The notes under the pieces are model-generated. The model did not search any database and was not told the origin of the DNA. It saw nothing but the letters and a program-made list of their open reading frames with translations. The translations under genes and the position numbers were made by a program. 64,000 nt of DNA from Bacillota bacterium (GTDB lineage: Bacteria; Bacillota; Clostridia; Oscillospirales; Ruminococcaceae), in assembly GCA_023433405.1 (NCBI GenBank), contig JAEZCT010000050.1:62001-126000 (forward strand), written 5' to 3'. Below, piece by piece: positions 17,119-26,501 of this stretch. Each line of letters starts with the position of its first letter. The first letter of the stretch is position 1.

Positions 17119-17553
17119 ATGAGAATGAAAATGAGATTAAAAGTGGGAGTGAGTATTGGTATGAGGATACGGGGAATGGCCTTTGCAGCGCTGGTGTCGC
17201 TGCTTATACTGACTGCAACAGGCTGCACCACAGGGTTTTCAGCCACGCTGTTTTCTATTGAAAACGACACGGGGACGACGATGTCCATGAGCTATCAAAA
17301 GTTTAGCGGCTATAAGGAACGGAAGATTGACATAGCGGAGGAAAACACCCCGGTTGAGGTGGTAATTGAGAGCGAGTCGGGGGATATTTCCCTTTCCATT
17401 AAGGATGAGGACGGCAAAGCCTATTACGAAGGCACCAAGCTGCCAAGCTCGCAGTTTACGGTGGAGCTTGGTCACGCCGGTTCGTATGTAATTTGCGTTG
17501 AGGCAAAGAGTCATTCGGGCAGGTATCAGTTTAGCTGGGGAGCCGGGGAGTAG
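17119..17553 (+). CDS. small lipoprotein, unknown function
   Basis: About 144 residues. I take the ATG at 17119 because GGGAG is 6 bases upstream; a GTG at 17101 and an ATG at 17161 are alternatives, the region being a run of GAGTGGGAGT/ATGAGA-like repeats. The lipobox LTATGC follows a hydrophobic stretch, so the mature protein should be lipid-anchored. The rest (about 35-144) is beta-rich (SIENDTGTTMSMSYQKFSGYKERKIDI, SGDISLSIKDEDGKAYY, GSYVICVEAKSHSGRYQFSW), like small secreted immunoglobulin-like or DUF-type domains. No function recognised. Confidence 0.7.
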   Translation: MRMKMRLKVGVSIGMRIRGMAFAALVSLLILTATGCTTGFSATLFSIENDTGTTMSMSYQKFSGYKERKIDIAEENTPVEVVIESESGDISLSIKDEDGKAYYEGTKLPSSQFTVELGHAGSYVICVEAKSHSGRYQFSWGAGE

Positions 17554-17638
17554 CTGGGTTTTACATTAAATGTACTTTTATGAGCTGAGCAAAATAGCAC
17601 AGTTTCACGACGCGAATTTGTATCAGCTAAAAATAAAA

Positions 17639-17684
17639 AACGTTGGCGAAATCCGCATTCACGGAAACGCCAACGTTTTCACTT
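17639..17684. terminator. bidirectional terminator
   Basis: AACGTTGGCG and CGCCAACGTT arms around an inner AATCCGC/ACGGA region, with TTTTCACTTTTTTC after it and A-rich sequence before it. It lies between convergent genes at 17553 and 17766. Confidence 0.8.
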
Positions 17685-17765
17685 TTTTCTTATTTCTTTT
17701 ATTACGCAAGCTAATAAGGTTAAATACAGGATATATTTAGCCGCTGCTAAAAGAGAATAGCAGTA

Positions 17766-18635
17766 TTACACCTGGGGCAGTTCGCCGCCAAGCTCCCCCG
17801 GCTGGGCAGGGGTCTCGGGCGAGGTCAGCTGTTCCGCCGCGCCGTTGTCAAAGGCGGTATATAACGCCGTAAACAGCGGGATAAAGGCAAGGCACAGGTC
17901 GGCGACGCGCTCCACATACCATACAGGCTCTAGCGAGTAGAAGGCGTTGGCAAAGGAGGAAAGCAGCATCCCCAGCGTATTGGGCACAATCAGCACAAAG
18001 CTGAGCAGGGAGGTCAAGAACATCCAGCGCGCGGAGGATGCCGAAAAAAACCCCGCATAGGAAAAAGCAAAGTACAAAAAGTAAACCGACAGGCAGATGA
18101 GCGAGAGCAGGGAAAGCAGGCTTTCGCTGATGGGCGTGACCGTACTGCTAATGCGAAAAAGCGTCAGCAGACGAATAACGACCCACAACGCCGGAACCAA
18201 GGGTAAAAGCTTGTGGTTTAATGTCCGCCCGCCAATCAGGGAGCACCCGTAATAGATAAACACAGCAGCGGCAGCAAGCGTAAGCAGGTTCATGGCTATC
18301 GCCTTCAGGTCGATGGTCGAGCCGTAATCGCCGCCCGCAAACGCGAGAATAGCGCGCACCAATGTTGCGCCGCCCGTCAGCAGCAGCACGCCGCCCAGGG
18401 GACGGGCGCGCAGGAAGGGCGTTCTCGCAAGTCCAATGGTTTTATCAACCATCGCCACGGTCCCTGCCAGCAGGGTAAAGACTGCGAGCGAGCCATATAA
18501 CAGGTAAACTGTTACGTCGGTTCCCGTAAAAAACCCCGTGGTTACGTCGATGATCCAGAGATACTGCCATACGCGAAGGGCGGTTAACGCGGCGGCCGCG
18601 ACGACCGCAAGAGCGCAGATGGTTCTTCGGCGCAA
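17766..18635 (-). CDS. polytopic membrane protein, unknown function
   Basis: About 289 residues with roughly eight hydrophobic segments and no motif I recognise. The start is uncertain. AAAGGAG is 9 bases before a TTG at 18635 (chosen), immediately next to an ATG at 18644, and after a TTG at 18665. The C-terminus (about 270-289) is a short cytoplasmic Pro/Glu/Gly tail. No neighbour suggests a role; it is convergent with the lipoprotein gene and co-oriented with citrate synthase, which begins upstream. Confidence 0.7.
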   Translation of the reverse strand: MRRRTICALAVVAAAALTALRVWQYLWIIDVTTGFFTGTDVTVYLLYGSLAVFTLLAGTVAMVDKTIGLARTPFLRARPLGGVLLLTGGATLVRAILAFAGGDYGSTIDLKAIAMNLLTLAAAAVFIYYGCSLIGGRTLNHKLLPLVPALWVVIRLLTLFRISSTVTPISESLLSLLSLICLSVYFLYFAFSYAGFFSASSARWMFLTSLLSFVLIVPNTLGMLLSSFANAFYSLEPVWYVERVADLCLAFIPLFTALYTAFDNGAAEQLTSPETPAQPGELGGELPQV

Positions 18636-18891
18636 GTAAAACATCTCCTTTGAGTAAATTAGCAAGACAAAAATAAATAGTCAAGTAATACGCAAAGCCG
18701 GATAGCCAACCGGTGTGCGCGGCTGTGATGAAAACCAGAGAAACCGGTTTGCGGATAACCATAAAGAAGTCTTTCCTTTATAATTATGGTATCTCTGTAG
18801 GAAACATTATACCACACGGGTTGTGAAAATTCAAACAAAAGGGCCGCCCCGTGCAGGACAGCCCAAAATAATTATTGTTTCGTCATGGTTC

Positions 18892-20277
18892 TCAGCGCGC
18901 CGACAGCGGAATATACTGCTTATCGCGTTCGATGGCTTTGTACGCCGGACGGATAATGCGCGAACAGGTGGTAATTTCCTCAATTCGGTGGGCGCTCCAG
19001 CCGCCCATTCTCGAGACGGCAAACAGAGGGGTGTATAATTCGGGGGGGATTCCAAGCATTTTGTACACAAGCCCGGAGTAGAAGTCCACGTTCGCCGAAA
19101 TGACCTTGGTATCACCCTTATGTTCATGAAAAACCTCGGGAGATAACCTCTCGATGGCCATCATCAGGTTAAACTCCCGCTCATATTCCGTTCCCTTAGC
19201 GAGATGAAGCGCGCTTTCCTTAAGCACCACCGCGCGCGGATCGCTGAGGGTATAGATGGCGTGGCCGATACCGTAGATAAGCCCGGAGCCGTCTCCGGCC
19301 TCCCTTCGCAGGAGCTTGCGCAGAAAATCGGCCACCTCCGCGTCGTTTTCCCAATCCCTTACGCCGGCCTTTATGGCATCCATCATCTGCATAACCTTTG
19401 CGTTCGCGCCGCCGTGACGGGGGCCCTTGAGGGAGCCGATGGCGCCCGAGATGGCGGAATAGGAGTCGGTGCCGGAGGAGGTAAGCACACGGCAGGCAAA
19501 GGAGGAGTTATTGCCGCCGCCGTGCTCCGCGTGCAGAATCATAATAAGGTCAAGCAGCTTTGCCTCCTCATCGGTAAACTGCCGGTTTACCCGGATGGTG
19601 GAAAGGATGTTTTCTGCGGTGCTGTGCTCCGGCAGGCTGGGGTGCAGCACCATGCTCTCATGGTCAAAGGCACGGCGCTTCACCTGATAAGCGTTAACCA
19701 TAATGGAGGGCAGCTTCGCTATCAGCTCCACGCACTGGCGCATGACGTTTTCAAGGCAGGTATCGTCCGCGCGGTCGTCGTAGGAATAAAGGGCAAGCAC
19801 CGAGCGGGAAAGCATGTTCATAATGTCCGACGACGGGGATTTAAAAATTACGTCGTCTACGAAGTTTGCGGGCATTTCGCGGAACAGCTTAAGCGTCTGA
19901 TGAAAATACTCCAGCTGCTTTTGGGTGGGCAGGCTGCCGAACAGCAAAAGCCATACGGCCTCTTCGTAGCCAAAACGGTTCTCGCTGCGGCAGCCGCTGA
20001 TGAGGTCGCGCACGTTAATGCCGCGGTAGATCAGCTCTCCCTCGCAGGGTACACGCTCTCCCTCACTGATGACGTAGCCGTGTACATTACAGATATGTGT
20101 AATACCTGCGACAACGCCCGTGCCATCCTGGTTGCGAAGTCCGCGCTTGACGTTGAATTTGTCGTACAGCGCAGGATCGATCTTGTTATACTTTGCATAC
20201 TCCTCGCATAATAATTGAATGGCCTTCCTTTGCTCCTCCGAATTTTGAGGCCGAGCCTCGGCTTCAAAAGACATCAT
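18892..20277 (-). CDS. citrate synthase family protein
   Basis: 461 residues, condensing acetyl-CoA with oxaloacetate (or a related 2-oxoacid). Catalytic residues are visible: His in LHAEHGGGNNSSF, His in GIGHAIYTLSDPRA, and Asp in SANVDFYSGLVYKMLGIP. KGPRHGGANAKVMQMM marks the CoA-binding region. It carries an N-terminal extension of about 60 residues (QNSEEQRKAIQLLCEEYAKYNKI) often seen in clostridial si-type synthases. Near the 3' end, SRMGGWSAHRIEE is the oxaloacetate Arg region. There are no aconitase or isocitrate dehydrogenase neighbours, so citrate or 2-methylcitrate use cannot be settled. Confidence 0.93.
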   Translation of the reverse strand: MMSFEAEARPQNSEEQRKAIQLLCEEYAKYNKIDPALYDKFNVKRGLRNQDGTGVVAGITHICNVHGYVISEGERVPCEGELIYRGINVRDLISGCRSENRFGYEEAVWLLLFGSLPTQKQLEYFHQTLKLFREMPANFVDDVIFKSPSSDIMNMLSRSVLALYSYDDRADDTCLENVMRQCVELIAKLPSIMVNAYQVKRRAFDHESMVLHPSLPEHSTAENILSTIRVNRQFTDEEAKLLDLIMILHAEHGGGNNSSFACRVLTSSGTDSYSAISGAIGSLKGPRHGGANAKVMQMMDAIKAGVRDWENDAEVADFLRKLLRREAGDGSGLIYGIGHAIYTLSDPRAVVLKESALHLAKGTEYEREFNLMMAIERLSPEVFHEHKGDTKVISANVDFYSGLVYKMLGIPPELYTPLFAVSRMGGWSAHRIEEITTCSRIIRPAYKAIERDKQYIPLSAR

Positions 20278-20823
20278 AACGGCACCCCCTGTTTCCTTCT
20301 TATATTACATGCAAACCAATTTTGCATGATTAACGATAAAAACTTGCACAATGTAAAGGCTAAGTCCGGCGGCATGGTCCACGCGGACAAACCGGCACAA
20401 TCGCACAGCACGAAAAGCGCTTAATGCGCGGAACTCTCCAATATTTATTCTACTCTATTGTGAAATCGTTGTCAACACCGGTCAATCGCTTTTTGCATGA
20501 TTTCAAACGCCATCCGTCATTTGCGAGGCAGAATGGATGGGTCAGGCATAGTTGTCGCACCGCGGCGGGGGTTTAATAAAATACAGCTCAGACGTATTTA
20601 TATAAGCAATTAGGATGAAAAAGGAAAGTGAATTGACGCGTGTTAAGTATATAGTGTATAGTTTATAAAAATTAGTTAAAGTACAGTTAATTCGGATAAT
20701 TCGCATAACAGATTACTATTCGTGTGGTGAAAAATCAGAGATAGAACCTTTCGCTTATGGTTTCTATTTCGTGATTTTTTATTTTTCAAACAAGGCCTTG
20801 CGCCGGAAAGGGTGGAAGACACC
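20278..20823. other. gene-free 545-bp spacer
   Basis: Divergent region between citrate synthase and the SpoIID-like gene. It contains no convincing ORF or RNA gene. A promoter-like TTGACG (20633) and TATAGT (20657) with an 18-bp spacer precede the SpoIID-like gene. A hairpin-like GAACCTTTCGC...GGTTTC stretch lies near 20745. Confidence 0.5.
20633..20662 (+). promoter_or_regulatory. possible sigma-A promoter of the SpoIID-like gene
   Basis: TTGACG, 18-bp spacer, TATAGT. No sigma-E-like pattern was evident to me, but I cannot exclude one. Confidence 0.45.
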
Positions 20824-21990
20824 ATGAAAGAGAGCCTGCTGCTTGCGGTACTGCTGCTGGCCGCGCTGCTGCTGATTCCGCTGGTTGTATTGGGAGGCGA
20901 TAACGGTTCGATTGCAAACCCCTTCGATTCCGCAAAAGGCCTTTTAAACAGCGATAAAACAAACAGCGGTGCTGCAAATGAATCGGACAGCCCTACAAAA
21001 CAGGGAGACACCCCCGCCGACCTTGACCCTAACGCCGACGCAAAGGCTGCGCTGGACGCGCTGTTAGCCCAGCAGGGGGGAGGTGGCAGCCAAAGTGGCA
21101 CTGCGGAGCAAAGCGGGGTGGTGGACGGCTTTAAGATCCTTGACAAGACCACGGGAGAGGTGGCAAGCGTTTCTGCGCGGGATTATGTTATCGGCGCGGT
21201 GGCAAGCGAGATGCCCGCCTCCTTTAGTGAGGAGGCGCTGAAGGCACAGGCGGTGGCGGCACACACCTATGCGCTGAGACGCAAGCTCAACGAAGCCAAA
21301 GCCGCCGACCCCGCGCTCAAGGGAGCGGATTTTGATGCCGACCCCTCCAAATACAAAGGATATATGACCGAGGAGCTTGCCAGGGTATGGTTTGGGAATA
21401 ACTTTGACGTGTATTGGAACCGCATAGTCACGGCGTGCGACGCGGTAATGGATGAGGTGCTGGTATACGACAACCAGCCGATAGTGGCGGCATACCACTC
21501 CATGTCCGCAGGGCTTACCGAGAGTGCCGAGACGGTTTGGAGCCAGGGGGTGCCCTATCTTGTACCGGTGGAAAGCACCGGCGACACCCTTGCAAATAAC
21601 TACGAGGTGCAGACCGATGTCACAGCCGACGAGGTAAAGGGGCTGCTGGCGGGCAAATACCCCGAAATCGAGCTGCCCTCCAGCAAAGCGGCTTGGTTTG
21701 AGATTAAATCCCGCAGCGATTCGGGTACCATTACCCAGCTTGCGGCGGGGGATGTAACCATGACCGGGCAGGAGGCAAGGGAGCTGTTTACCCTGCGCTC
21801 GGCAAACTTTACGGTGGAGTACGCAAACGGCAAATTCACCTTTACCACCCTAGGCTACGGGCATGGGGTGGGGCTTAGCCAGTATGGCGCGGATTATATG
21901 GCGCGTCAGGGCTCCACCTATGACGAAATTCTGCTGCATTACTACTCCGGGGCGTCAATTGTCAGCGTTCACGATTTAAACCTGGGATAA
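20824..21990 (+). CDS. spoIID: SpoIID/LytB-domain protein
   Basis: 388 residues from the ATG at 20824 (a GTG at 20812 is possible). Signal anchor at about 4-24, then a Ser/Asn/Asp/Gly linker (about 25-95), then the SpoIID domain from about 115: VSARDYVIGAVASEMPASFSEEALKAQAVAAHTYALRR, AAYHSMSAGLTESAETVW, and GYGHGVGLSQYGADYMARQGSTYDEILLHYYSGA. In sporulating Firmicutes SpoIID is a lytic transglycosylase needed for engulfment; the Glu in ASEMP matches its catalytic Glu. Paralogues act in vegetative wall turnover, so the sporulation role is probable, not proven. Confidence 0.82.
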   Translation: MKESLLLAVLLLAALLLIPLVVLGGDNGSIANPFDSAKGLLNSDKTNSGAANESDSPTKQGDTPADLDPNADAKAALDALLAQQGGGGSQSGTAEQSGVVDGFKILDKTTGEVASVSARDYVIGAVASEMPASFSEEALKAQAVAAHTYALRRKLNEAKAADPALKGADFDADPSKYKGYMTEELARVWFGNNFDVYWNRIVTACDAVMDEVLVYDNQPIVAAYHSMSAGLTESAETVWSQGVPYLVPVESTGDTLANNYEVQTDVTADEVKGLLAGKYPEIELPSSKAAWFEIKSRSDSGTITQLAAGDVTMTGQEARELFTLRSANFTVEYANGKFTFTTLGYGHGVGLSQYGADYMARQGSTYDEILLHYYSGASIVSVHDLNLG

Positions 21991-22009
21991 AACGTTGGGC
22001 TAGCAAAGT

Positions 22010-22046
22010 AAAGCCGCTCTCTGCATTATTGCAAGAGAGCGGCTTT
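22010..22046. terminator. bidirectional terminator after spoIID
   Basis: Perfect 13-bp arms AAAGCCGCTCTCT and AGAGAGCGGCTTT around GCATTATTGCA. It sits between the convergent SpoIID-like gene and the small membrane protein. Confidence 0.8.
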
Positions 22047-22072
22047 AAAGAGTCGTATTATATATTGTGCGC

Positions 22073-22282
22073 TCAGGGGACTAGCACCAGCAGCACAATA
22101 AAGCCTCCAATACCCACCACTGTAAAGAATACGCCGCTAATGCGAGTGATCTTCAGGTAAAAATCCGACGGCTCGCTGGAGGAATTACTCTTCCAGGACT
22201 CCGTAAGCTCCCACCAAAGGTTAGGTGCAAGCAGCTCAAGCAAACCGATAAGCGCAACAAAGAGCGATAGCAACAAATGCAT
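22073..22282 (-). CDS. small two-helix membrane protein
   Basis: 69 residues from the ATG at 22282: a hydrophobic helix (2-22, LLLSLFVALIGLLELLAPNL), a short WWELTESWKSNSSSEPSDFYLKITRISG loop and a second helix (about 50-69). The pattern of two helices with a central WxxxxxWK resembles DUF6199-type proteins; function unknown. It lies downstream of tatD on the same strand. Confidence 0.65.
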   Translation of the reverse strand: MHLLLSLFVALIGLLELLAPNLWWELTESWKSNSSSEPSDFYLKITRISGVFFTVVGIGGFIVLLVLVP

Positions 22283-22360
22283 AACAGGCTGTCGTCCTTT
22301 CCTTTCAGCGTTCAGCTGTGCTGTGTCGCACCATAAATGGCGCAACATACTGGGTGGCCG

Positions 22361-23167
22361 CTATATAGCCTTGTGCTCAAGAGTAATACCGAATAAGCGG
22401 CAGGTGTTCTCGGTGGCAATGTTCACAAGCTCCTGCGGGGCGATGCCCTTTATCTCGGCAATACGCTTTGCGGTCTCGGCAATCATGCGGCTGTCGCTGC
22501 GCTTGCCCCGGTGGGGCACCGGCGCCATATAGGGGCAGTCGGTCTCCAGCAAGATTCGCTCCAGCGGGGTGGCGGCAACGGCCTCTACTACGCGCTTTGC
22601 GCCGGGAAAGGTAACAAGCCCCGTAAAGCCGAGATACAGCCCGAAGGAAAGCAGCTCCTTGGCAACCTCCGCGCTGCCGGAAAAACAATGCATCACACCC
22701 TTGGGGCGGTACTTTTTTAACCGGGCCAGCATGTCGGCGGTGGAGTCGCGGTTATGGATGATTACCGGCAGGTTGAGCTGACGGGCAAGACTAAGCTGGG
22801 CGGAAAACGCGCCAAGCTGAATATCGTGGTTGGGTTGTTCGTAATGGTAGTCAAGCCCAATTTCGCCGATAGCGACCACCCGCTCATGCTTCACAAGCTC
22901 CGAGAGGGCATGGAGTGCGTTTGGAGTGTACTCGGCCGCCGCTTCGGGATGAATACCCACCGCGGCATAAACAAAGTCGTAAGCCCGTGCCAGTAGAACT
23001 GATTCCTGAGCGGAGCTCATGGTACATGCCGCGTTAAGCACGGCGCGAACACCGCCCTCCCGCAGGGAGGGGAGCAGGGTATGCCGGTCCTCGGCAAACC
23101 GTTCATCGTCATAATGTGCATGGGAATCAAAGATATTCACAATATCAATCTCAGTGTTGTTTTCCAT
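22361..23167 (-). CDS. tatD: TatD-family metal-dependent hydrolase
   Basis: 268 residues. Start chosen at the ATG at 23167 because AAGGAG is 6 bases upstream; the frame continues to a GTG at 23185. Metal ligands are intact: DSHAHYDD (His pair, about 14-21), EIGLDYHYE (Glu), VIIHNRDS (His), VMHCFSGS (His) and LETDCPYMAP (Asp). TatD enzymes are 3'-5' DNases/RNases or D-aminoacyl hydrolases in the cytosol. It lies 89 bp after metG on the same strand, the common metG-tatD order. Confidence 0.9.
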   Translation of the reverse strand: MENNTEIDIVNIFDSHAHYDDERFAEDRHTLLPSLREGGVRAVLNAACTMSSAQESVLLARAYDFVYAAVGIHPEAAAEYTPNALHALSELVKHERVVAIGEIGLDYHYEQPNHDIQLGAFSAQLSLARQLNLPVIIHNRDSTADMLARLKKYRPKGVMHCFSGSAEVAKELLSFGLYLGFTGLVTFPGAKRVVEAVAATPLERILLETDCPYMAPVPHRGKRSDSRMIAETAKRIAEIKGIAPQELVNIATENTCRLFGITLEHKAI

Positions 23168-23256
23168 CGCCACTCCTTTCATCACGGCCGCAAACTGAAC
23201 TGATTACGCCAAAAACGTAACCTGGTTATTACAGTAAGGCAAAAGTGTACAGGTAA

Positions 23257-25209
23257 CTACCGAACCTTGGAGCCGTTTGGCACCGAGGCATCCACAAAGA
23301 TGACGGCTGCGCGTCCGTCCGTATCTGCCGCCAGTATCATGCCGTTTGATTCCACACCACGGAGCTTGGCGGGTTTTAAGTTTGCCACCACGATAATTTT
23401 TTTGCCAATCAGGTCGGCGGGCGCATACCATTGCGCAATGCCCGAAACCACCTGCCGGCTGCCGTGCCCGTCGTCCAGCGTCAGTTTTAAAAGCTTGTCG
23501 CTTTTTTCTACGGGGGTGCATTCCTTTACCTCGGCGGTACAAAGGCTGACCTTCATAAAGTCTTCCATGGTGATAATGCCCGTTACGGTTTCATGGGCGG
23601 GGCTTTCCTTTTTCGGCTCGGGTGCCGTCTCCTTGGGGGCTGTGACGGTAAGCTCGGCCTCAATTTCCGCCAGCTTCTTCTCCTCGTCAATGCGGGCAAA
23701 CAAGGGCGTGGCGGTGCCTACCGCAAATTTCCCGGTGGAGCCAAAGACCTTTATGGATGCCCAATCGCAGGAGGGCTCACCCAGCTGTGTGAGGATAGCC
23801 TTGCCCGTATCGGGCAAAAGGGGAGAGAGCAGGACGGCAATCAGGCGGATGGTTTCCGCGAGAAAGTATAAAACGTCGTTAAGACGCTCTTTTTTCTCCT
23901 CATCCTTGGCAAGGGCCCAGGGCATGGTTTCGTCAATATACTTGTTGCTGCGCCGTGCGGTCTCCATGACCGCGTCCAATGCGTCGGCGGTTTTAAAGGC
24001 GCTCATGAGCGTTTCGTACTTTTGCGCGGCGGCGGCGGCGACCTCGCTCAACTCACGGTCAAGCGCCGCGGGAGGGCTTACGGGCCTTGTTACGGTTCCG
24101 CCAAAGTAACGGGAGATCATTGCCACGGTGCGGTTTACAAGGTTGCCTAGGGTGTTGGCAAGGTCTGCGTTTAAGCGGGTGATGATATTCTGGTAGGTGA
24201 TGGTGCCGTCCTGCGCGTAGGGCATTTCGCTTAACAGGTAGTAGCGGATGCCGTCCACCCCGAAATGCCGCACCAAGTCGTCGGCATACATCACATTGCC
24301 CTTGGATTTGCTCATTTTATCCGTGCCGGATAGGAGCCAGGGGTGTCCAAACACCTGCTTTGGCAGCGGCTCACCCAGCGCCATCAGGATAATGGGCCAG
24401 TAGATGGTGTGAAAGCGCAGGATATCCTTGCCGATGACATGCACGTCGCAGGGCCAGTATTTTTTATACAGCCCGCCGCTGCCGTCCACATCAAAATCCA
24501 GCGCGGTGATATAGTTTGAAAGCGCGTCAATCCACACATAGATAACATGCCGCTCGTCAAAGGTTACCGGAATGCCCCATTGAAAGGAGGTGCGGGATAC
24601 GCAAAGATCCTGCAGCCCGGGCTTTAGGAAATTGTTAATCATCTCCCGCTTGCGAGACTCGGGGCAGATGAAGTCGGGGTTTTCTTCAATATGCTTCATC
24701 AGCCTGTCCTGATAATTGCTCATCTTAAAGAAATAGGCTTCCTCCCGGGTAAGCTTTACAGGTCCGCCGCAGTCGGGGCAGCTGCCATTTGTGAGCTGAG
24801 TGTCGGTAAAAAATGATTCGCAGGCCACACAGTAGTTGCCCTCATAGGAGCTTTTATAAATATCACCCTGATCGTATAGCTTTTTAAATATCTTCTGCAC
24901 GCTTTTTACATGCTTATCATCCGTTGTGCGGATAAACTGGTCGTAAGAGGTGTTCATAAGGTCCCAAATGGCCCTGACATCGCCCGCGATCTTATCCACA
25001 TACTCCTTGGGGGTCATGCGGCTTTCGTTTGCGTTGCCCTCAATCTTTTGCCCATGCTCGTCGGTTCCCGTGAGAAAATACACATCATACCCAAGCATTC
25101 GCTTAAACCGAACAATCGCGTCCGAAAGCACGATTTCATAGGTGTTGCCAATATGCGGTTTTCGCGAGGTATAAGCGATAGCAGTGGTCAGATAGAATTT
25201 CTCAGCCAT
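23257..25209 (-). CDS. metG: methionine--tRNA ligase
   Basis: 650 residues from the ATG at 25209, which follows AAAGGGAG; the open frame to 25347 adds 46 residues that do not match the family. Class I motifs: PHIGN at 18-22 and KMSKS at 298-302. Two CxxC pairs at 127-130 and 144-147 indicate a zinc knuckle of the CxxC-CxxC type. The C-terminal part (about 545-650) is a fused EMAP/Trbp111-like tRNA-binding domain (SLCTAEVKECTPVEKSDKLLKLTLDDG). No T-box leader is visible upstream. Confidence 0.96.
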   Translation of the reverse strand: MAEKFYLTTAIAYTSRKPHIGNTYEIVLSDAIVRFKRMLGYDVYFLTGTDEHGQKIEGNANESRMTPKEYVDKIAGDVRAIWDLMNTSYDQFIRTTDDKHVKSVQKIFKKLYDQGDIYKSSYEGNYCVACESFFTDTQLTNGSCPDCGGPVKLTREEAYFFKMSNYQDRLMKHIEENPDFICPESRKREMINNFLKPGLQDLCVSRTSFQWGIPVTFDERHVIYVWIDALSNYITALDFDVDGSGGLYKKYWPCDVHVIGKDILRFHTIYWPIILMALGEPLPKQVFGHPWLLSGTDKMSKSKGNVMYADDLVRHFGVDGIRYYLLSEMPYAQDGTITYQNIITRLNADLANTLGNLVNRTVAMISRYFGGTVTRPVSPPAALDRELSEVAAAAAQKYETLMSAFKTADALDAVMETARRSNKYIDETMPWALAKDEEKKERLNDVLYFLAETIRLIAVLLSPLLPDTGKAILTQLGEPSCDWASIKVFGSTGKFAVGTATPLFARIDEEKKLAEIEAELTVTAPKETAPEPKKESPAHETVTGIITMEDFMKVSLCTAEVKECTPVEKSDKLLKLTLDDGHGSRQVVSGIAQWYAPADLIGKKIIVVANLKPAKLRGVESNGMILAADTDGRAAVIFVDASVPNGSKVR

Positions 25210-25648
25210 AAATAACTCCCTTTCGCGTATTAAAGAACCGGTGTCTGAAATCATATTATACCACTTTTTTTGACGAAAAAGCAAAAATAATTTTAAACGG
25301 AGTTTCCAGCTCGTTTTTATTCGGGCAGTCTCATCGGTTTTATACACCGGAAAAAGCCCCGCGCAAGCGGTTTTAGTTTTTAATTCTTATAAAACAAGCC
25401 ATAGTACTCAATGAGAATAAGGACATCGTTATTAGTTTGGTTCGTCAGCGTCAGTTGTAAACCATTCGCCGCCATGAAGCACAAAAATATGCAAATCAGC
25501 GCGGCGCGGCTGGCATTTTTACTCCGGAATAGGGATGCGTATGGGACTTTGTGGGCGTATCCTGAAAATGGAGATGGATTTTACTCATAGAACAAAGCGA
25601 GCCGGTTCATACTAAGGGTAGCATTTTTGAGTTGGGAGGCTGCCCTGC
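25210..25648. other. gene-free 439-bp spacer
   Basis: Between divergent metG and the YetF-like gene. I see no ORF, RNA gene or strong hairpin in it. Confidence 0.5.
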
Positions 25649-26368
25649 GTGGAGCTGTTTACCGATATTGTCGAAACCTTTTTTCGAGCCCTTGGTTCAA
25701 TCGCGTTTTTGTTTTTGCTTACCAAGCTGATGGGGGCAAAGCAAATTTCACAGCTGACGTTTTTTGATTATATTATTGGCATTTCCATCGGTTCGATTGT
25801 GGGCATTTTGGCCATTGACCGCGAGACCCATTTTTCCCACCCGCTTGTAACAATGGCGGTATACGCCGTGGCGGATTACCTGATTGGGATCATCACCCGC
25901 AAATCCATTCTTGCCCGGCGCTTTTTTAACGGAACCAGCAAAATACTGGTGTACGACGGCAAGATTATTCGGGATAATATGAGAAGCACGCACTACGACA
26001 TAAACGAGCTGCTTGCCGTCTGCCGCACCAAGGGATACTTTAATATTGCCGATATTAAATACGCCATACTGGAAACCAGCGGCGATATCAGCCTTTTGCC
26101 CAAAAGTGACCGCCGACCCATTAACCCCGCCGATATGCAAATTTACCCGGAGCAGGAGGGCTTGGTGGCAAACCTTGTAATTGACGGAAAAATTATGAGG
26201 AAAAACCTCGCGGGCATAGGTCGGGATGAACCGTGGCTCAGGCAAAAGCTTGCCGAGCAGCATTATAAGGAGGTAAGCGACGTATTGCTGGCCACCTGCG
26301 ACAACACCGGCGCGGTTTCGGTCTACCACCGTAACGAAGCTCCCCCCACCGGCGGAATATTGGATTAA
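25649..26368 (+). CDS. DUF421 / YetF-family membrane protein
   Basis: 239 residues starting at GTG; GGGAGG lies 10 bases upstream. Three N-terminal membrane segments (about 10-30, 42-60, 65-82) are followed by a soluble domain with LMGAKQISQLTFFDYIIGISIGSI and LVYDGKIIRDNMRSTHYDINELLAVCRTKGYFNIADIKYAILETSGDISLLPK, both diagnostic of DUF421. Family members occur in spore and membrane contexts in Bacillus (YetF, YrbG); the function is not established. Confidence 0.9.
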   Translation: MELFTDIVETFFRALGSIAFLFLLTKLMGAKQISQLTFFDYIIGISIGSIVGILAIDRETHFSHPLVTMAVYAVADYLIGIITRKSILARRFFNGTSKILVYDGKIIRDNMRSTHYDINELLAVCRTKGYFNIADIKYAILETSGDISLLPKSDRRPINPADMQIYPEQEGLVANLVIDGKIMRKNLAGIGRDEPWLRQKLAEQHYKEVSDVLLATCDNTGAVSVYHRNEAPPTGGILD

Positions 26369-26430
26369 TAGCAATAGTATAACCGAAGCCTCTTTATTAA
26401 AACGTGAATGGTACAACGCGCCTTTATAGC

Positions 26431-26460
26431 TTGACGCACCTTAAAAAATAGAGATATAAT
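26431..26460 (+). promoter_or_regulatory. sigma-A promoter for the YbaK-like gene
   Basis: TTGACG at 26431-26436 and TATAAT at 26455-26460, spacer 18 bp, about 40 bases upstream of the ATG. Confidence 0.65.
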
Positions 26461-26501
26461 AGGCTCATATTCCAATCATTGCAGCAAGGGGGAAATGGGA
26501 C

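Noticed and set aside
19204..20211. 335-codon open frame on the plus strand
   Set aside because: Antisense shadow of citrate synthase, which has all catalytic residues.
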